From contig NZ_JAJGNJ010000007.1 of the NCBI RefSeq assembly GCF_020781835.1, forward strand, positions 62,001 to 126,000: 64,000 nt of DNA. The letters run 5' to 3'. This document shows, piece by piece, positions 1 to 8,107 of this stretch. Position 1 is the stretch's first letter. Each line of letters begins with the position of its first letter. The translations under genes were made by a program, and so were the position numbers. The stretch comes from Microbacterium testaceum. GTDB taxonomy: Bacteria; Actinomycetota; Actinomycetes; Actinomycetales; Microbacteriaceae. The notes under the pieces are model-generated. The model saw only the letters and a list, made by a program, of their open reading frames with translations. It was not told the origin of the DNA and did not search any database.

Positions 1-798
1 ACCGAGCGTGATGCCGCCGAGGGCGATCGGCCAGCCGACGAGCACACCGACGATCGCGGCGACGGCGAACTGCTGCCGCCGACGCGGCGGCAGGGTCAGC
101 GGTTCGGACAGCATGAACGCGCCGAGGAACAGCAGCGGCGACGAGAACGCCACCTGCTGCAGCACCGCCAGCACATCGACGGGGAATCCGGCCGCCTGGA
201 ACTGCACCGTGGTCCGGAGGAACGCCACCGTCGCGGCGACCACCCAGAACACCGCCACGACCGCGAGCCGGTCCGTTCGGGCGAGCAGCAGCAGCCCGAG
301 GACGAGGACCGGACCGGCCAGCCACGGCGAGCCCACCCACCACGCGGACCCGCCGAGGTCGGGCGCCGCCACCCCCACGATCGTGAGGACGGTCGCCCCC
401 GTGGCGGCCGGATTGAAGATGTGCCGGCCGCGCCACGCGAGGACGTACTTCGACAGGGATGCCACCGCACCCGCGAGCACGAGGCCGACCAGGCCCAACG
501 GCTCCACTGTCGGGCGCAGCACGAACAGAAGGATCGCGGCGGTGATCAGCGAGGACTCCAGGCGTCGCGGCATCCGGAGCACGCTCTGCGCGGCCAAGTC
601 GGTGACGACGCACGCGGCCGCGAGCACCACGGCACTCACCGCGATCTCGAGCGGGTCGGGCACCACCAGTCCCGCGAAGGCCAGGGCGAGGGCGATGAGG
701 GTCAGCAGCCCGAGAGAGCCCATCACGAGCCGGTACATCGAAACGCGCGCGAGGAGGCCGCGGACGCGGGTCGAACCCGCTGTCAGGGTGACGCTCAT
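1..798 (-). CDS. NqrB/RnfD-like flavin-carrying membrane protein (3' end outside window)
   Basis: Multi-pass membrane protein reading from ATG at 798 leftwards off the window; 266 codons are visible with about seven hydrophobic segments. After a cytoplasmic loop it contains FNPAATGAT, with Thr136 in the TGAT position that resembles the (S/T)GAT flavinylation motif of NqrB/RnfD-type subunits; this is a motif match, not proof. The start overlaps the apbE stop codon by one base (TGATG), so the two are translationally coupled. With ApbE and the FMN-binding lipoprotein upstream it suggests electron transfer across the membrane through covalently bound FMN. In actinobacteria such proteins often carry a C-terminal ferredoxin reductase-like part; that would lie outside the window. 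An alternative is a plain RnfD-like protein of unknown partner. Confidence 0.72.
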   Translation of the reverse strand, partial: MSVTLTAGSTRVRGLLARVSMYRLVMGSLGLLTLIALALAFAGLVVPDPLEIAVSAVVLAAACVVTDLAAQSVLRMPRRLESSLITAAILLFVLRPTVEPLGLVGLVLAGAVASLSKYVLAWRGRHIFNPAATGATVLTIVGVAAPDLGGSAWWVGSPWLAGPVLVLGLLLLARTDRLAVVAVFWVVAATVAFLRTTVQFQAAGFPVDVLAVLQQVAFSSPLLFLGAFMLSEPLTLPPRRRQQFAVAAIVGVLVGWPIALGGITLG

Positions 799-1673
799 CA
801 GAAGATCTCTCCCTCGAATCCGGGCGACCACTCCACGGCGCCATCCGTCCGCATGCGCACCCAGGGCGCACCCCAGGCGGCCGCGAGCTCGGGGCCTCCG
901 TCGAAGAACAGGGCGGTGGCCAAGGCGTCCGCTCGCATCGCGGTGTCGGCGATCGCCCACGTGGCCGCGTAGGCTCGCACGGGCATTCCCGTCCGGGCGT
1001 CGAGCACGTGATGCAGGCCCGTACCCCACGTGCGACGCGTGATCGCCGACGCGCACAGCGCGGCATCCCGCACCTCGACCACGCCGATCGCTCGGGTGGG
1101 GTCGTAGGGGTGCTCCAACCCGATGCGTACGGGCGCGCCGCGGACGGCGATGTCGCCCGACCCGTCGACGATCACGTCGCCGTCCACGCGCGGCAGGAGC
1201 GTCTGGAGCACACGATCGACCAGGCGCCCCTTTCCGAGTGCCCCGACATCGATCGTCGCGGGCCGCGACAGCGACAGGATGCCACTCCCCCACGCGACGA
1301 CATCCCGCCAGTGCGGCGCAGGCTCGGGGTCTCCCCACGGGGCCAGGGTGAACCGCGCGTCGTAGCCGAGCCGCGCGAGAGCATCGCCGACCAGAGGATT
1401 GACGGCACCGCCCGTCGCCGCGTCCACCTCGTCGTACAGCGCCAGCATGGCATCCGCGTCCTCGGGAGCCTCGACGGACGTCGCGCGTCCCTCGGCGAGA
1501 GCGGAGACCAGCGAATCCGTCCGGAATCGCGACCACTGCCGGTCGAAGCGGTCCACGACGGCGGACACCGCCGCGCGCGTCGCACTCGACAGTGGATGAG
1601 GGGTCTCGATGCCCCACTCCGTGCCGATCGCGTCGAACGTCCAGACCGATCCGGTCGCGGTCGCCGCGGTCAT
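798..1673 (-). CDS. apbE: FAD:protein FMN transferase (ApbE)
   Basis: 291-residue ApbE-family protein, which transfers FMN from FAD to Thr/Ser of extracytoplasmic or membrane redox proteins using Mg2+. Family marks visible: an N-terminal region ending in FDRQWSRFRTDSLVSAL, IDVGALGKGRLVD in the middle, IVDGSGDIAV, and the C-terminal ADALATALF segment that supplies metal ligands. The ATG at 1673 lies 4 bases after the stop of the FMN-binding lipoprotein gene and the stop overlaps the next start, so the three genes form one operon. Both neighbours carry candidate flavinylation motifs, so ApbE here probably serves them. No signal peptide is obvious at the N-terminus. Confidence 0.93.
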   Translation of the reverse strand: MTAATATGSVWTFDAIGTEWGIETPHPLSSATRAAVSAVVDRFDRQWSRFRTDSLVSALAEGRATSVEAPEDADAMLALYDEVDAATGGAVNPLVGDALARLGYDARFTLAPWGDPEPAPHWRDVVAWGSGILSLSRPATIDVGALGKGRLVDRVLQTLLPRVDGDVIVDGSGDIAVRGAPVRIGLEHPYDPTRAIGVVEVRDAALCASAITRRTWGTGLHHVLDARTGMPVRAYAATWAIADTAMRADALATALFFDGGPELAAAWGAPWVRMRTDGAVEWSPGFEGEIF

Positions 1674-1677
1674 GGCG

Positions 1678-2158
1678 TCAGGCCCGCGCCTCGGACTTGA
1701 TCGTGGCGAGGGCCTCCATGAAGCCTCCGCTGGTCAGCGACGAGCCCGCGACCTTGCTGACGGAGATCTCGTCGACCTTCTTGCCCACGACCTCGTCCTT
1801 GATACCCCCGATGAACTCGCTCTGGTAGCGGCGGGACTCGGCGGCCTGCGGGTCACCGGTGACGGTGACGTCGGTGACGGTGTCGTCGGCGATCGTGAGG
1901 GTCACGTCGACCGTCTCCACGCTCTCGGGGGTCGCGTACTGACCGGTGGCCTCGTACGTGCCGTCGGTGTAGGAGCCCGCGGACGATCCCCCCGCTGCGG
2001 CTCGTGCTCGGAGCCGACGAAACGGCGGGAGCGGAGGCCTCTTGATCGACAGCGTCGGCGTTCGCACCGGAGCAGCCGGCGAGCGTCACCACGCCGGCGA
2101 CGCCCAGGAGGGCGGTACCGAGGCGGACGGGGCGGGGGACGGCGGTCGTGCGGATCAT
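1678..2158 (-). pseudogene. FMN-binding lipoprotein, apparent +1 frameshift in a G6 run
   Basis: Two overlapping frames make one gene. From ATG 2158 (preceded by AAAGAGGA) the first frame encodes a lipoprotein signal peptide with lipobox VVTLAGC and a Ser/Ala-rich linker. The FMN-binding domain (YTDGTYEATGQY at its start, ending at TGA 1678) lies in another frame. The frames join exactly if the run of six G (minus strand, 1988-1993) had five. The attachment motif near the C-terminus reads AGSSLTS where the family usually has SGATxTS, so Ser would replace the usual Thr. The gene heads the operon with apbE. It may be a sequencing error, a real pseudogene or a slippery/phase-variable tract; the intact remainder favours an error or reversible slippage over old decay. 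Confidence 0.75.
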
Positions 2159-2270
2159 GAGGGTCCTCTTTCGGTCGTGCCTCATCGGCGCGGTCGTGCT
2201 CACGGTGAAGACACGATGCCCGTCCGACCCGGGTTCAGACTTTGTGGAACCTCTGCGCCGTCGATGGATC

Positions 2271-3305
2271 TCAGGCGTCGCCGCCGAACATGCTCGTGAC
2301 CGATCCGTCCTCGAAGACCTCGTGGATCGCGCGCGCCAGGAGCGGTGCGATCGGCAGCACGGTGAGTCCGGGGAATCGGCGCTCCGGCGGGAGCGGAACG
2401 GTGTCGGTCACCACGACCTCATCGATCGCGGGGTCCTGCAGACGTTCGCTCGCGGGGTCGCTGAAGATCGCGTGCGTGGCGGCGACGATGACCTTGCGCG
2501 CGCCATTGGCCTTGAGCGCCTGAGCCGCCTTCTGGATCGTGCCCCCGGTGTCGATCATGTCGTCCACGAGCAGACACGTCCGCCCGGTCACATCACCGAC
2601 GATCTCGTGCACCGACACCTGGTTGGCGACCTTCGGGTCACGACGCTTGTGGATGATCGCCAGCGGCGCGCCCAGGCTGTCCGACCACGTGTCGGCCACG
2701 CGGACACGGCCCATGTCGGGAGAGACGACCGTGAGGGTCTCGCGGTCCTCGCCGGTCAGTCCCTGCTCGAAGTGCTCGAGGAGGACGGGCTTGGCGAACA
2801 GGTGGTCCACGGGACCGTCGAAGAAGCCCTGGATCTGGGCCGCGTGCAGGTCGACGCTCATGATGCGGTCGGCGCCGGCGGTCTTCAGCAGGTCGGCGAC
2901 GAGGCGCGCGCTGATCGGCTCGCGTCCGCGGCCCTTCTTGTCCTGACGCGAGTAGGGGAAGTACGGGGCGACGACCGTGATGCGCTTGGCCGAGGCGCGC
3001 TTGAGCGCGTCGAGCATGATGAGCAGTTCCATGAGCCACTCGTTGACCGGCGGACCGAACGACTGCACGACGAACACGTCGCAGCCACGGATCGAGACCT
3101 CGAAACGGGTGTAGATCTCGCCCGAGGCGAAGGTGCGGTGCTCGGTCGGTGCGAGCTCGGTGCCCAGGTGCTCAGCGACGTCGTGGGCCAGCCCGGGGTG
3201 CGACCGGCCCGAGGCGACGACGAGACGCTTCTTGGTCTTGGCGACCAGCCCGGGGGCGATGCCGTTGTCGCGGTCGAGATCTACACGGTTCTTCTTACGA
3301 GCCAT
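2271..3305 (-). CDS. prs: Ribose-phosphate pyrophosphokinase (PRPP synthetase)
   Basis: 344 residues. Makes 5-phosphoribosyl-1-pyrophosphate from ribose-5-phosphate and ATP for nucleotide, His and Trp synthesis in the cytoplasm. Family motifs: SGRSHPGLAHDVAEHLG, SGEIYTRFEVSIRGCDVFVVQ, YSRQDKKGRGREPIS, VDLHAAQIQGFF, and the PRPP-binding loop VDDMIDTGGT. The ATG at 3305 was chosen because the preceding in-frame codons overlap glmU and are not conserved; an 11-base overlap with the glmU end remains, indicating coupling. It is slightly longer than the usual 315-330 residues owing to a basic N-terminal extension (MARKKNR...). Confidence 0.95.
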   Translation of the reverse strand: MARKKNRVDLDRDNGIAPGLVAKTKKRLVVASGRSHPGLAHDVAEHLGTELAPTEHRTFASGEIYTRFEVSIRGCDVFVVQSFGPPVNEWLMELLIMLDALKRASAKRITVVAPYFPYSRQDKKGRGREPISARLVADLLKTAGADRIMSVDLHAAQIQGFFDGPVDHLFAKPVLLEHFEQGLTGEDRETLTVVSPDMGRVRVADTWSDSLGAPLAIIHKRRDPKVANQVSVHEIVGDVTGRTCLLVDDMIDTGGTIQKAAQALKANGARKVIVAATHAIFSDPASERLQDPAIDEVVVTDTVPLPPERRFPGLTVLPIAPLLARAIHEVFEDGSVTSMFGGDA

Positions 3306-4743
3306 CGCGCGCTTCCTGTTCACCCCGGGCCCGCGCGGCGACGTCCGCCGCTCCGGTGCCCGGTCGATTCTTCTCGACCCACCCCTCGACGTTGCGCTGG
3401 GGTGCGATGCTGAGTGCCAGGGCACCGGGCGGGACGTCCTTGCGGATCACCGCTCCGGCACCGGTCTTGGCGCCGTCTCCAATCGTAACCGGCGCGACGA
3501 AGACGTTGTGCGAGCCGCTGTGCACCTCGTCGCCGATGACCGTGCGGTGCTTGGCGAGGTCGTCGTAGTTGGCGGTGATCGCGCCCGCGCCGAGGTTGAC
3601 GTTCCGACCGATCTGGGTGTCGCCGATGTACGACAGGTGCGGGACCTTGCTGCCCTCGCCGATGGAGGAGTTCTTCACCTCGACGAAGGTGCCGACCTTG
3701 CCGTTCGCGCCCACGCGCGCATTGGGACGCAGGTAGGCGAACGGGCCGACGGTCGCCCCCGCCGCAACCACGGCGAGGGTCGCGTCGGTACGGGTGATCG
3801 TGGCGTCCTCACCGACTTCGCAGTCCACCAGGCTCGTGTCGGGGCCGATCGTCGCGCCGGCGGCGATGACCGTCGCACCGCGGACGTGCGTGTTGGGGAG
3901 GATCGTCACGTCGGGCGCCAGGACGGCGGTCACGTCGATCCAGGTCGTGGCCGGGTCGACGACCGTGACCCCCTCGCGCTGCCAGTGGCGTACCGTGCGC
4001 GCGTTGAGGGTGCGCCCCGCCTCGGACAGCTGGACGCGGTCGTTCACCCCGAGCGCGGCGGCGGCGTCCGGGGTGACCGATGCCGCGACCCCGAGCTGCG
4101 CGTCCCGCAGCAGCGCCACAACATCGGTGAGGTACTTCTCGCCCTGCGCGTTGGCCGTGCCCACGCGCGCGAGCTGCTCCCGCAGCGGTGACGCGCGGAA
4201 GACGTAGACACCGACGTTGATCTCGCGGACCGCGGCTTCGTCGGGCGTGGCATCCTTCTGCTCCACGATGCGGCGCACGCCGTCGGAGTCGTCGCGGATG
4301 ATGCGGCCGTAGCCCTGCGGGTCGTCGACACGCGCGGTCAGCAGCGTGACGGCTGCGCCGCCCGAACGATGCGTCGCGACCAGCTCGGTGAGGGTGTGCG
4401 CCTGCAGGAGCGGCACGTCGCCGCTGAGCACCAGGACATCGCCCGCGAAGTCCTCGAGCGCCCCCAGCGCCGCCTCGACCGCGCGACCGGTGCCGGGGAT
4501 CTCGTCCTGATCGACGATGACCACGCCCGGTGCCAGCTCGGTGACCGTCTCGGCCACCCGCTCGCGCTCGTGGCGGACGACCACGACGATGCGGGACGGA
4601 TCCAGGGATGCCGCGGTGTCCAGGACGTGGCCGACGAGCGGGCGCCCTCCCACGGCGTGCAGGATCTTCGGAGTGCGCGAGCGCATGCGAGTGCCTTGAC
4701 CCGCGGCCAGGACGACGACGGCGAGCTCGGTCGATGAGGTCAT
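3295..4743 (-). CDS. glmU: Bifunctional UDP-N-acetylglucosamine pyrophosphorylase / glucosamine-1-phosphate N-acetyltransferase
   Basis: 482 residues; makes UDP-GlcNAc for the cell wall. The N-terminal half is the nucleotidyltransferase with LAAGQGTRMRSRTPKILH; the C-terminal half is a left-handed beta helix (repeats such as IGPDTSLVDCEVGEDATI and IGEGSKVPHLSYIGD) carrying the acetyltransferase. The only reasonable start is ATG 4743, because the nucleotidyltransferase motif begins within the first 15 residues. That ATG lies one nucleotide after the last base of the tRNA-Gln gene, so no room for a ribosome binding site remains outside the tRNA. The stop overlaps the prs start. See the finding on tRNA processing creating a leaderless message. 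Confidence 0.95.
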   Translation of the reverse strand: MTSSTELAVVVLAAGQGTRMRSRTPKILHAVGGRPLVGHVLDTAASLDPSRIVVVVRHERERVAETVTELAPGVVIVDQDEIPGTGRAVEAALGALEDFAGDVLVLSGDVPLLQAHTLTELVATHRSGGAAVTLLTARVDDPQGYGRIIRDDSDGVRRIVEQKDATPDEAAVREINVGVYVFRASPLREQLARVGTANAQGEKYLTDVVALLRDAQLGVAASVTPDAAAALGVNDRVQLSEAGRTLNARTVRHWQREGVTVVDPATTWIDVTAVLAPDVTILPNTHVRGATVIAAGATIGPDTSLVDCEVGEDATITRTDATLAVVAAGATVGPFAYLRPNARVGANGKVGTFVEVKNSSIGEGSKVPHLSYIGDTQIGRNVNLGAGAITANYDDLAKHRTVIGDEVHSGSHNVFVAPVTIGDGAKTGAGAVIRKDVPPGALALSIAPQRNVEGWVEKNRPGTGAADVAARARGEQEARDGS

Positions 4744-4744
4744 G

Positions 4745-4816
4745 CTCCGCCGCCAGGATTCGAACCTAGACCTAACAGCTCCAAAGGCTGTCGTGCTGCC
4801 GTTACACCACGGCGGA
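4745..4816 (-). tRNA. tRNA-Gln (anticodon UUG)
   Basis: 72-nt cloverleaf on the minus strand. Acceptor stem TCCGCCG (4816-4810) pairs with CGGCGGA (4752-4746), discriminator G at 4745. The anticodon stem ACAGC/GCTGT encloses loop CTTTGGA, anticodon TTG, and the T-arm has GGTTCGAATCC. CCA is not encoded. The 3' end abuts the glmU start codon. Confidence 0.97.
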
Positions 4817-4818
4817 CC

Positions 4819-4832
4819 GTGCCCGCGGGCAC
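4819..4832. promoter_or_regulatory. 14-bp perfect palindrome upstream of tRNA-Gln
   Basis: GTGCCCGCGGGCAC lies 2 bp upstream of the tRNA-Gln 5' end and 52 bp before the divergent MarR gene. It could be an operator or a chance GC palindrome; no second copy was noticed nearby. Confidence 0.3.
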
Positions 4833-4884
4833 CGGTCAAGTCTGCCAGACGGCGACGCCGGGACGATCTCGACATAATGAACGG

Positions 4885-5382
4885 GTGAGCCGGGACAGCG
4901 ACGAAGTCGATCGCATCGTCGAGGCGTGGGTGCGCCAGCGGCCCGACCTCGACTTCTCGCCGCTCGAGGTGCTCTCCCGCGTCGCGCGCCTGTCCCGCCA
5001 CCTCGACATCGCGCGGAAGGAGGCGTTCCGCCGCAGTGACATCGAGTCCTGGGAGTGGGACGTGCTCTCGGCGCTCCGCCGCGCCGGCGAGCCGTACCAG
5101 CTCAGCCCCAAACAGCTGCTGCAGCAGACGCTCGTCTCCAGCGGCACCATGACCAACCGCATCGACCGGCTCGTCGCCCGCCGGTTCGTGCGACGCGAGG
5201 CCGACCCCGGCGACGGACGGAGCATTCTGGTGACCCTGACCGACGATGGTCGCGTGCGCGTGGATGCCGCGATCACCCGCCTCGTCGACGCCGAGGCCGT
5301 TCTGCTGGAGAGCCTGTCGCGCGCCGACCGCGACCGGCTGGCGACGCTGCTGCGCAAGCTCAGCATCGGGTTCGACGCGTGA
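4885..5382 (+). CDS. MarR-family transcriptional regulator
   Basis: 165 residues from GTG 4885. Winged-helix MarR protein: the first helices are in the SPLEVLSRVARLSRHLDIARK region, the recognition helix in QQTLVSSGTMTNRIDRLVARR and the wing in READPGDGRSILVTLTDDG. A -10 box CATAAT (4873-4878) ends six bases before the GTG, so the message is probably leaderless; upstream in-frame ATG codons would precede the promoter and are rejected. It overlaps the following membrane-protein gene by 4 bases, so that gene is its likely target or partner. Ligand unknown. Confidence 0.88.
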   Translation: MSRDSDEVDRIVEAWVRQRPDLDFSPLEVLSRVARLSRHLDIARKEAFRRSDIESWEWDVLSALRRAGEPYQLSPKQLLQQTLVSSGTMTNRIDRLVARRFVRREADPGDGRSILVTLTDDGRVRVDAAITRLVDAEAVLLESLSRADRDRLATLLRKLSIGFDA

Positions 5383-5891
5383 GCGCCCCGACCGCCCCCG
5401 TGTCGCGGTGGCGACGGGTGCTGAACTGGCTGGACGTGCGGTTCCGGTCTCCCGCCGCGATCTACGGCCTCATCGTCTTCACGGCCTTCGTGACGATCGC
5501 CGAGGACCACGCCGAGAGCATCGAGGACATGCTCGCGACCTCGGTGGCGAGCCTGATCGTGTTCTTCATCGCCCACGTCTTCGCGCACACGCTCACCGAG
5601 CACTCGGAGCACGGCTTCCGCGCCGCAACGCGCAACGCGCTGCGACACGGCGCCGGGATGCTGTACGCCTCCGTGCCGTCGATCATCGTCCTGGTGGTGT
5701 GCGACCTGACCGGGGCCACGCTCGCCGATGCGGTGGACTACTGCCTGCTGACGGCGTTCATCGTGCTGGCCGTCCTCGGGTACCACGCCTTCCAGAGTCG
5801 TCGTGCTCCGATCCTCGGTCGCATCCTCGGGGCTGTCGCCACCGCCATGCTCGGCATCTTCATCGTGATCCTCGAGTACGGCTTCCACTGA
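5379..5891 (+). CDS. Hypothetical four-helix membrane protein
   Basis: 170 residues from GTG 5379 (GTGA overlap with the MarR stop). Four hydrophobic segments are visible: AAIYGLIVFTAFVTI, a region around SLIVFFIAHVFAHTL, SIIVLVVCDLTGA to the following TAFIVLAVLGYHA, and AVATAMLGIFIVILEYGF. I do not recognise a family with certainty. The charged H/E-rich stretch HTLTEHSEHGFRAATRNALRH between helices 2 and 3 is notable. Co-transcription with a MarR regulator suggests a stress- or efflux-related role, but that is inference. Confidence 0.8.
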   Translation: MSAPTAPVSRWRRVLNWLDVRFRSPAAIYGLIVFTAFVTIAEDHAESIEDMLATSVASLIVFFIAHVFAHTLTEHSEHGFRAATRNALRHGAGMLYASVPSIIVLVVCDLTGATLADAVDYCLLTAFIVLAVLGYHAFQSRRAPILGRILGAVATAMLGIFIVILEYGFH

Positions 5892-5928
5892 CACCGAGAT
5901 CGGCCCGCGTCAGCCGATCGCCTCGGTG
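5892..5928. terminator. Bidirectional hairpin between convergent genes
   Basis: CACCGAG-ATCGG pairs with CCGAT-CGC-CTCGGTG with a short bulge. It spans the 18-bp gap and the last codons of the ABC-F gene, serving convergent transcripts from both sides. No T tract. Confidence 0.5.
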
Positions 5929-7700
5929 AGTTCGAACCAGCGCAGCTCCAGCTCGTCACGCTCGGACTCCCATTCCGAGATCCGCTGCATCTCCTTCCCC
6001 AGCCCGACGTAGTCGGACTGGTCGTGGTCGGCCAGCGCCGCCCTGGCCCGGTCGATCTGCGCCTGCAGCTTCTCGATCTTGCGCTCGGTAGCCGCGGCCT
6101 CCTTCTGCGCGGCGCGCAGATCGGCGCCCTGGAGACCCGCCGGAGCGGCCGCCGCGGTCGCCGTGGACCGTGAGGGCTCGGCATCCTGAATTGCCCTCAA
6201 ACGCAGATACTCGTCCACCCCGCCGGGGAGGTGGCGCAAGCGCGCGTCGAGGATGGCGAACTGCTGGTCGGTGACGCGCTCGAGGAAGTACCGGTCGTGC
6301 GAGACGACGATGAGGGTGCCCGACCACGAGTCCAAGAGGTCTTCCATCGCGGCCAGCATGTCGGTGTCGAGGTCGTTCGTGGGCTCGTCGAGGATCAGCA
6401 CGTTCGGCTGGTCGAGCAGGATGAGCAGCAGCTGCAGGCGGCGCTTCTGGCCACCCGACAGGTCTTTGACGGGTGTCGAGAGCTGGGCGCTGGAGAAGCC
6501 GAGGCGCTCGAGGAGCTGTCCGGGCGTCAGCTCCTGCGCCTTGGACCCCGCGCCGAACGTGTAGGTCGTCCGCAGCCGCGAGATCACCACGCGGACGGGA
6601 TCGTTGAGGTGCTCCTCGAGCTCGTCGAGGCGCTGCGTGAGGGTCGCGACCTTGACGGTCTTCCCGCGCTTCACGCGACCGCTCGTGGGCTCGAGCGTCC
6701 CGGACACGAGCCCGAGGAGCGTCGACTTGCCGGCCCCGTTCACCCCCAGGATGCCGGTGCGCTCCCCCGGCGCGATCCGCCACTCGACGTCCCGCAGCAC
6801 GGTGTGGTCGCCGTAGGTCACGCCGACGTCGAGGAGGTCGACGACGTCCTTGCCGAGGCGCGCGACGGCGAGCGATTGCAGCGCGACACGGTCGCGGATC
6901 TCGGGCACGTCGGCGATCAGCTCGTTCGCCGCGTCGATGCGGAACTTCGGCTTCGAGGTGCGCGCCGGCGCGCCGCGGCGCAGCCACGCGAGCTCCTTGC
7001 GGGCCAGGTTCTGCCGCCGCTGTTCGATCGCGGCGGCCTGCCGATCACGCTCGACGCGTTGCAGGATGTACGCCGCGTAGCCCCCCTCGAAGGGCTCCAC
7101 GATGCGGTCGTGCACCTCCCACGTCGTGTTGCACACCTCGTCGAGGAACCACCGGTCGTGGGTGACGACGAGCAAGCCGCCCGCGGTGGGCGCCCACCGC
7201 TTCTTGAGGTGCCCGGCGAGCCACGTGATGGCCTCCACGTCGAGGTGGTTGGTCGGCTCGTCGAGGAACAGCACGTCCCAGTCGCCGGACAGCAGCCGCG
7301 CGAGGGCCACGCGGCGGCGCTGACCACCGGACAGGTCGCCGAGCCGGGCATCCCACGGCAGGTCGCCCAGGAGCCCCGCGATGACGTCGCGCGTGCGCGC
7401 GTCACCGGCCCATTCGTGCTCGGCGCGGTCGCCGACGACCGCGTGGCCGATCGTGTCGTCGTCGTCGAGCGTGTCCTGCTGATCGAGGACCCCGACCGTC
7501 ACTCCCCCGCGCACCGTCACACGGCCGCCGTTGGGCTCGCGGATGCCGGCGAGCATGCCGAGCAGACTCGACTTGCCGTCGCCGTTACGGCCGACGATGC
7601 CGATGCGATCCCCCTCGTTGACGCCGAGCGAGACCGAGTCGAACACGACCTTGGTCGGGTATTCCAGGTGCAGGGCTTCGCCCCCGAGCAGATGTGCCAT
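5910..7700 (-). CDS. ABC-F family ATPase (Uup-like ribosome-associated)
   Basis: 596 residues with two ABC domains and no membrane segments, the ABC-F layout. Domain 1: Walker A GRNGDGKSS (residues 37-45), signature LSGGQRRRVALARLL, Walker B LDEPTNHLD. Domain 2: [34 protein letters not shown]. An Arg/Lys-rich linker joins the domains, and a C-terminal coiled coil (KEAAATERKIEKLQAQIDRA region) resembles Uup. ABC-F proteins act on stalled ribosomes or confer antibiotic protection; the substrate state cannot be told from sequence. A -10 box TAGCGT (7714-7709) sits eight bases before the ATG, so a leaderless transcript is likely. Confidence 0.92.
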   Translation of the reverse strand: MAHLLGGEALHLEYPTKVVFDSVSLGVNEGDRIGIVGRNGDGKSSLLGMLAGIREPNGGRVTVRGGVTVGVLDQQDTLDDDDTIGHAVVGDRAEHEWAGDARTRDVIAGLLGDLPWDARLGDLSGGQRRRVALARLLSGDWDVLFLDEPTNHLDVEAITWLAGHLKKRWAPTAGGLLVVTHDRWFLDEVCNTTWEVHDRIVEPFEGGYAAYILQRVERDRQAAAIEQRRQNLARKELAWLRRGAPARTSKPKFRIDAANELIADVPEIRDRVALQSLAVARLGKDVVDLLDVGVTYGDHTVLRDVEWRIAPGERTGILGVNGAGKSTLLGLVSGTLEPTSGRVKRGKTVKVATLTQRLDELEEHLNDPVRVVISRLRTTYTFGAGSKAQELTPGQLLERLGFSSAQLSTPVKDLSGGQKRRLQLLLILLDQPNVLILDEPTNDLDTDMLAAMEDLLDSWSGTLIVVSHDRYFLERVTDQQFAILDARLRHLPGGVDEYLRLRAIQDAEPSRSTATAAAAPAGLQGADLRAAQKEAAATERKIEKLQAQIDRARAALADHDQSDYVGLGKEMQRISEWESERDELELRWFELTEAIG

Positions 7701-8107
7701 CGATGACCACGCTACGCCTCTGACAGGTGCGCCCGATCACGGTTGGCGGGTGAGCGTCACGCGCGCCTCGCGCCCCGGAGGACAACGATCGCCCGGTCGT
7801 CGCGGCGACAGGGGCACGCCCGACGACGCCCGCCCGATCCGAGGCACCACCGGGCGCCCGCCTCACCACATGCGCGGAGGACCGACGGAGGTCGTCGGAG
7901 AGGCTGCGCGATATCGCCGGCGAGCGGTTCGGGCTCCCGTCGAGCTGAACGGCGTTGATCGACGCGAGCTCCGGCTGAGCAAGACCTGAGCGAGCACTGA
8001 ACGCCCGGCTACCGAAGACCTGAAGTGCGCTGGCGACAGTGGATGCCGTGGCGTTCCCGCTCCCCAGTCCGCCGGCGCCGCACCCGTATCGACTCATCGG
8101 AGAAAAC
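7701..8107. other. 407-bp intergenic region upstream of the pilin gene
   Basis: No convincing gene; codon-like stretches here lack start signals. The left end holds the ABC-F promoter (TAGCGT at 7709-7714). The right half carries CTGA half-sites at 7945, 7975, 7986, 7997 and 8020, three of them in exact 11-bp phase, and the pilin ribosome binding site CGGAG at about 8099-8103. Confidence 0.8.
7975..8025 (+). promoter_or_regulatory. CTGAGC-N5 direct-repeat array (candidate OmpR/PhoB-type operator) upstream of pilin
   Basis: CTGAGC, CTGAGC and CTGAAC begin at 7975, 7986 and 7997, spaced exactly 11 bp, with a further CTGAAG at 8020. The 19-mer at 7983-8001 matches 17 of 19 bases at 18767-18785 upstream of the response regulator at the far end of the pilus locus. 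Direct repeats of one helical turn are what dimeric OmpR/PhoB-family regulators bind; the assignment to the local regulator is inference. Confidence 0.6.

Noticed and set aside
7743..7958. Small gene in the gap between the ABC-F and pilin genes
   Set aside because: Arg-rich translation, no start signal, and the region overlaps the CTGA control array.
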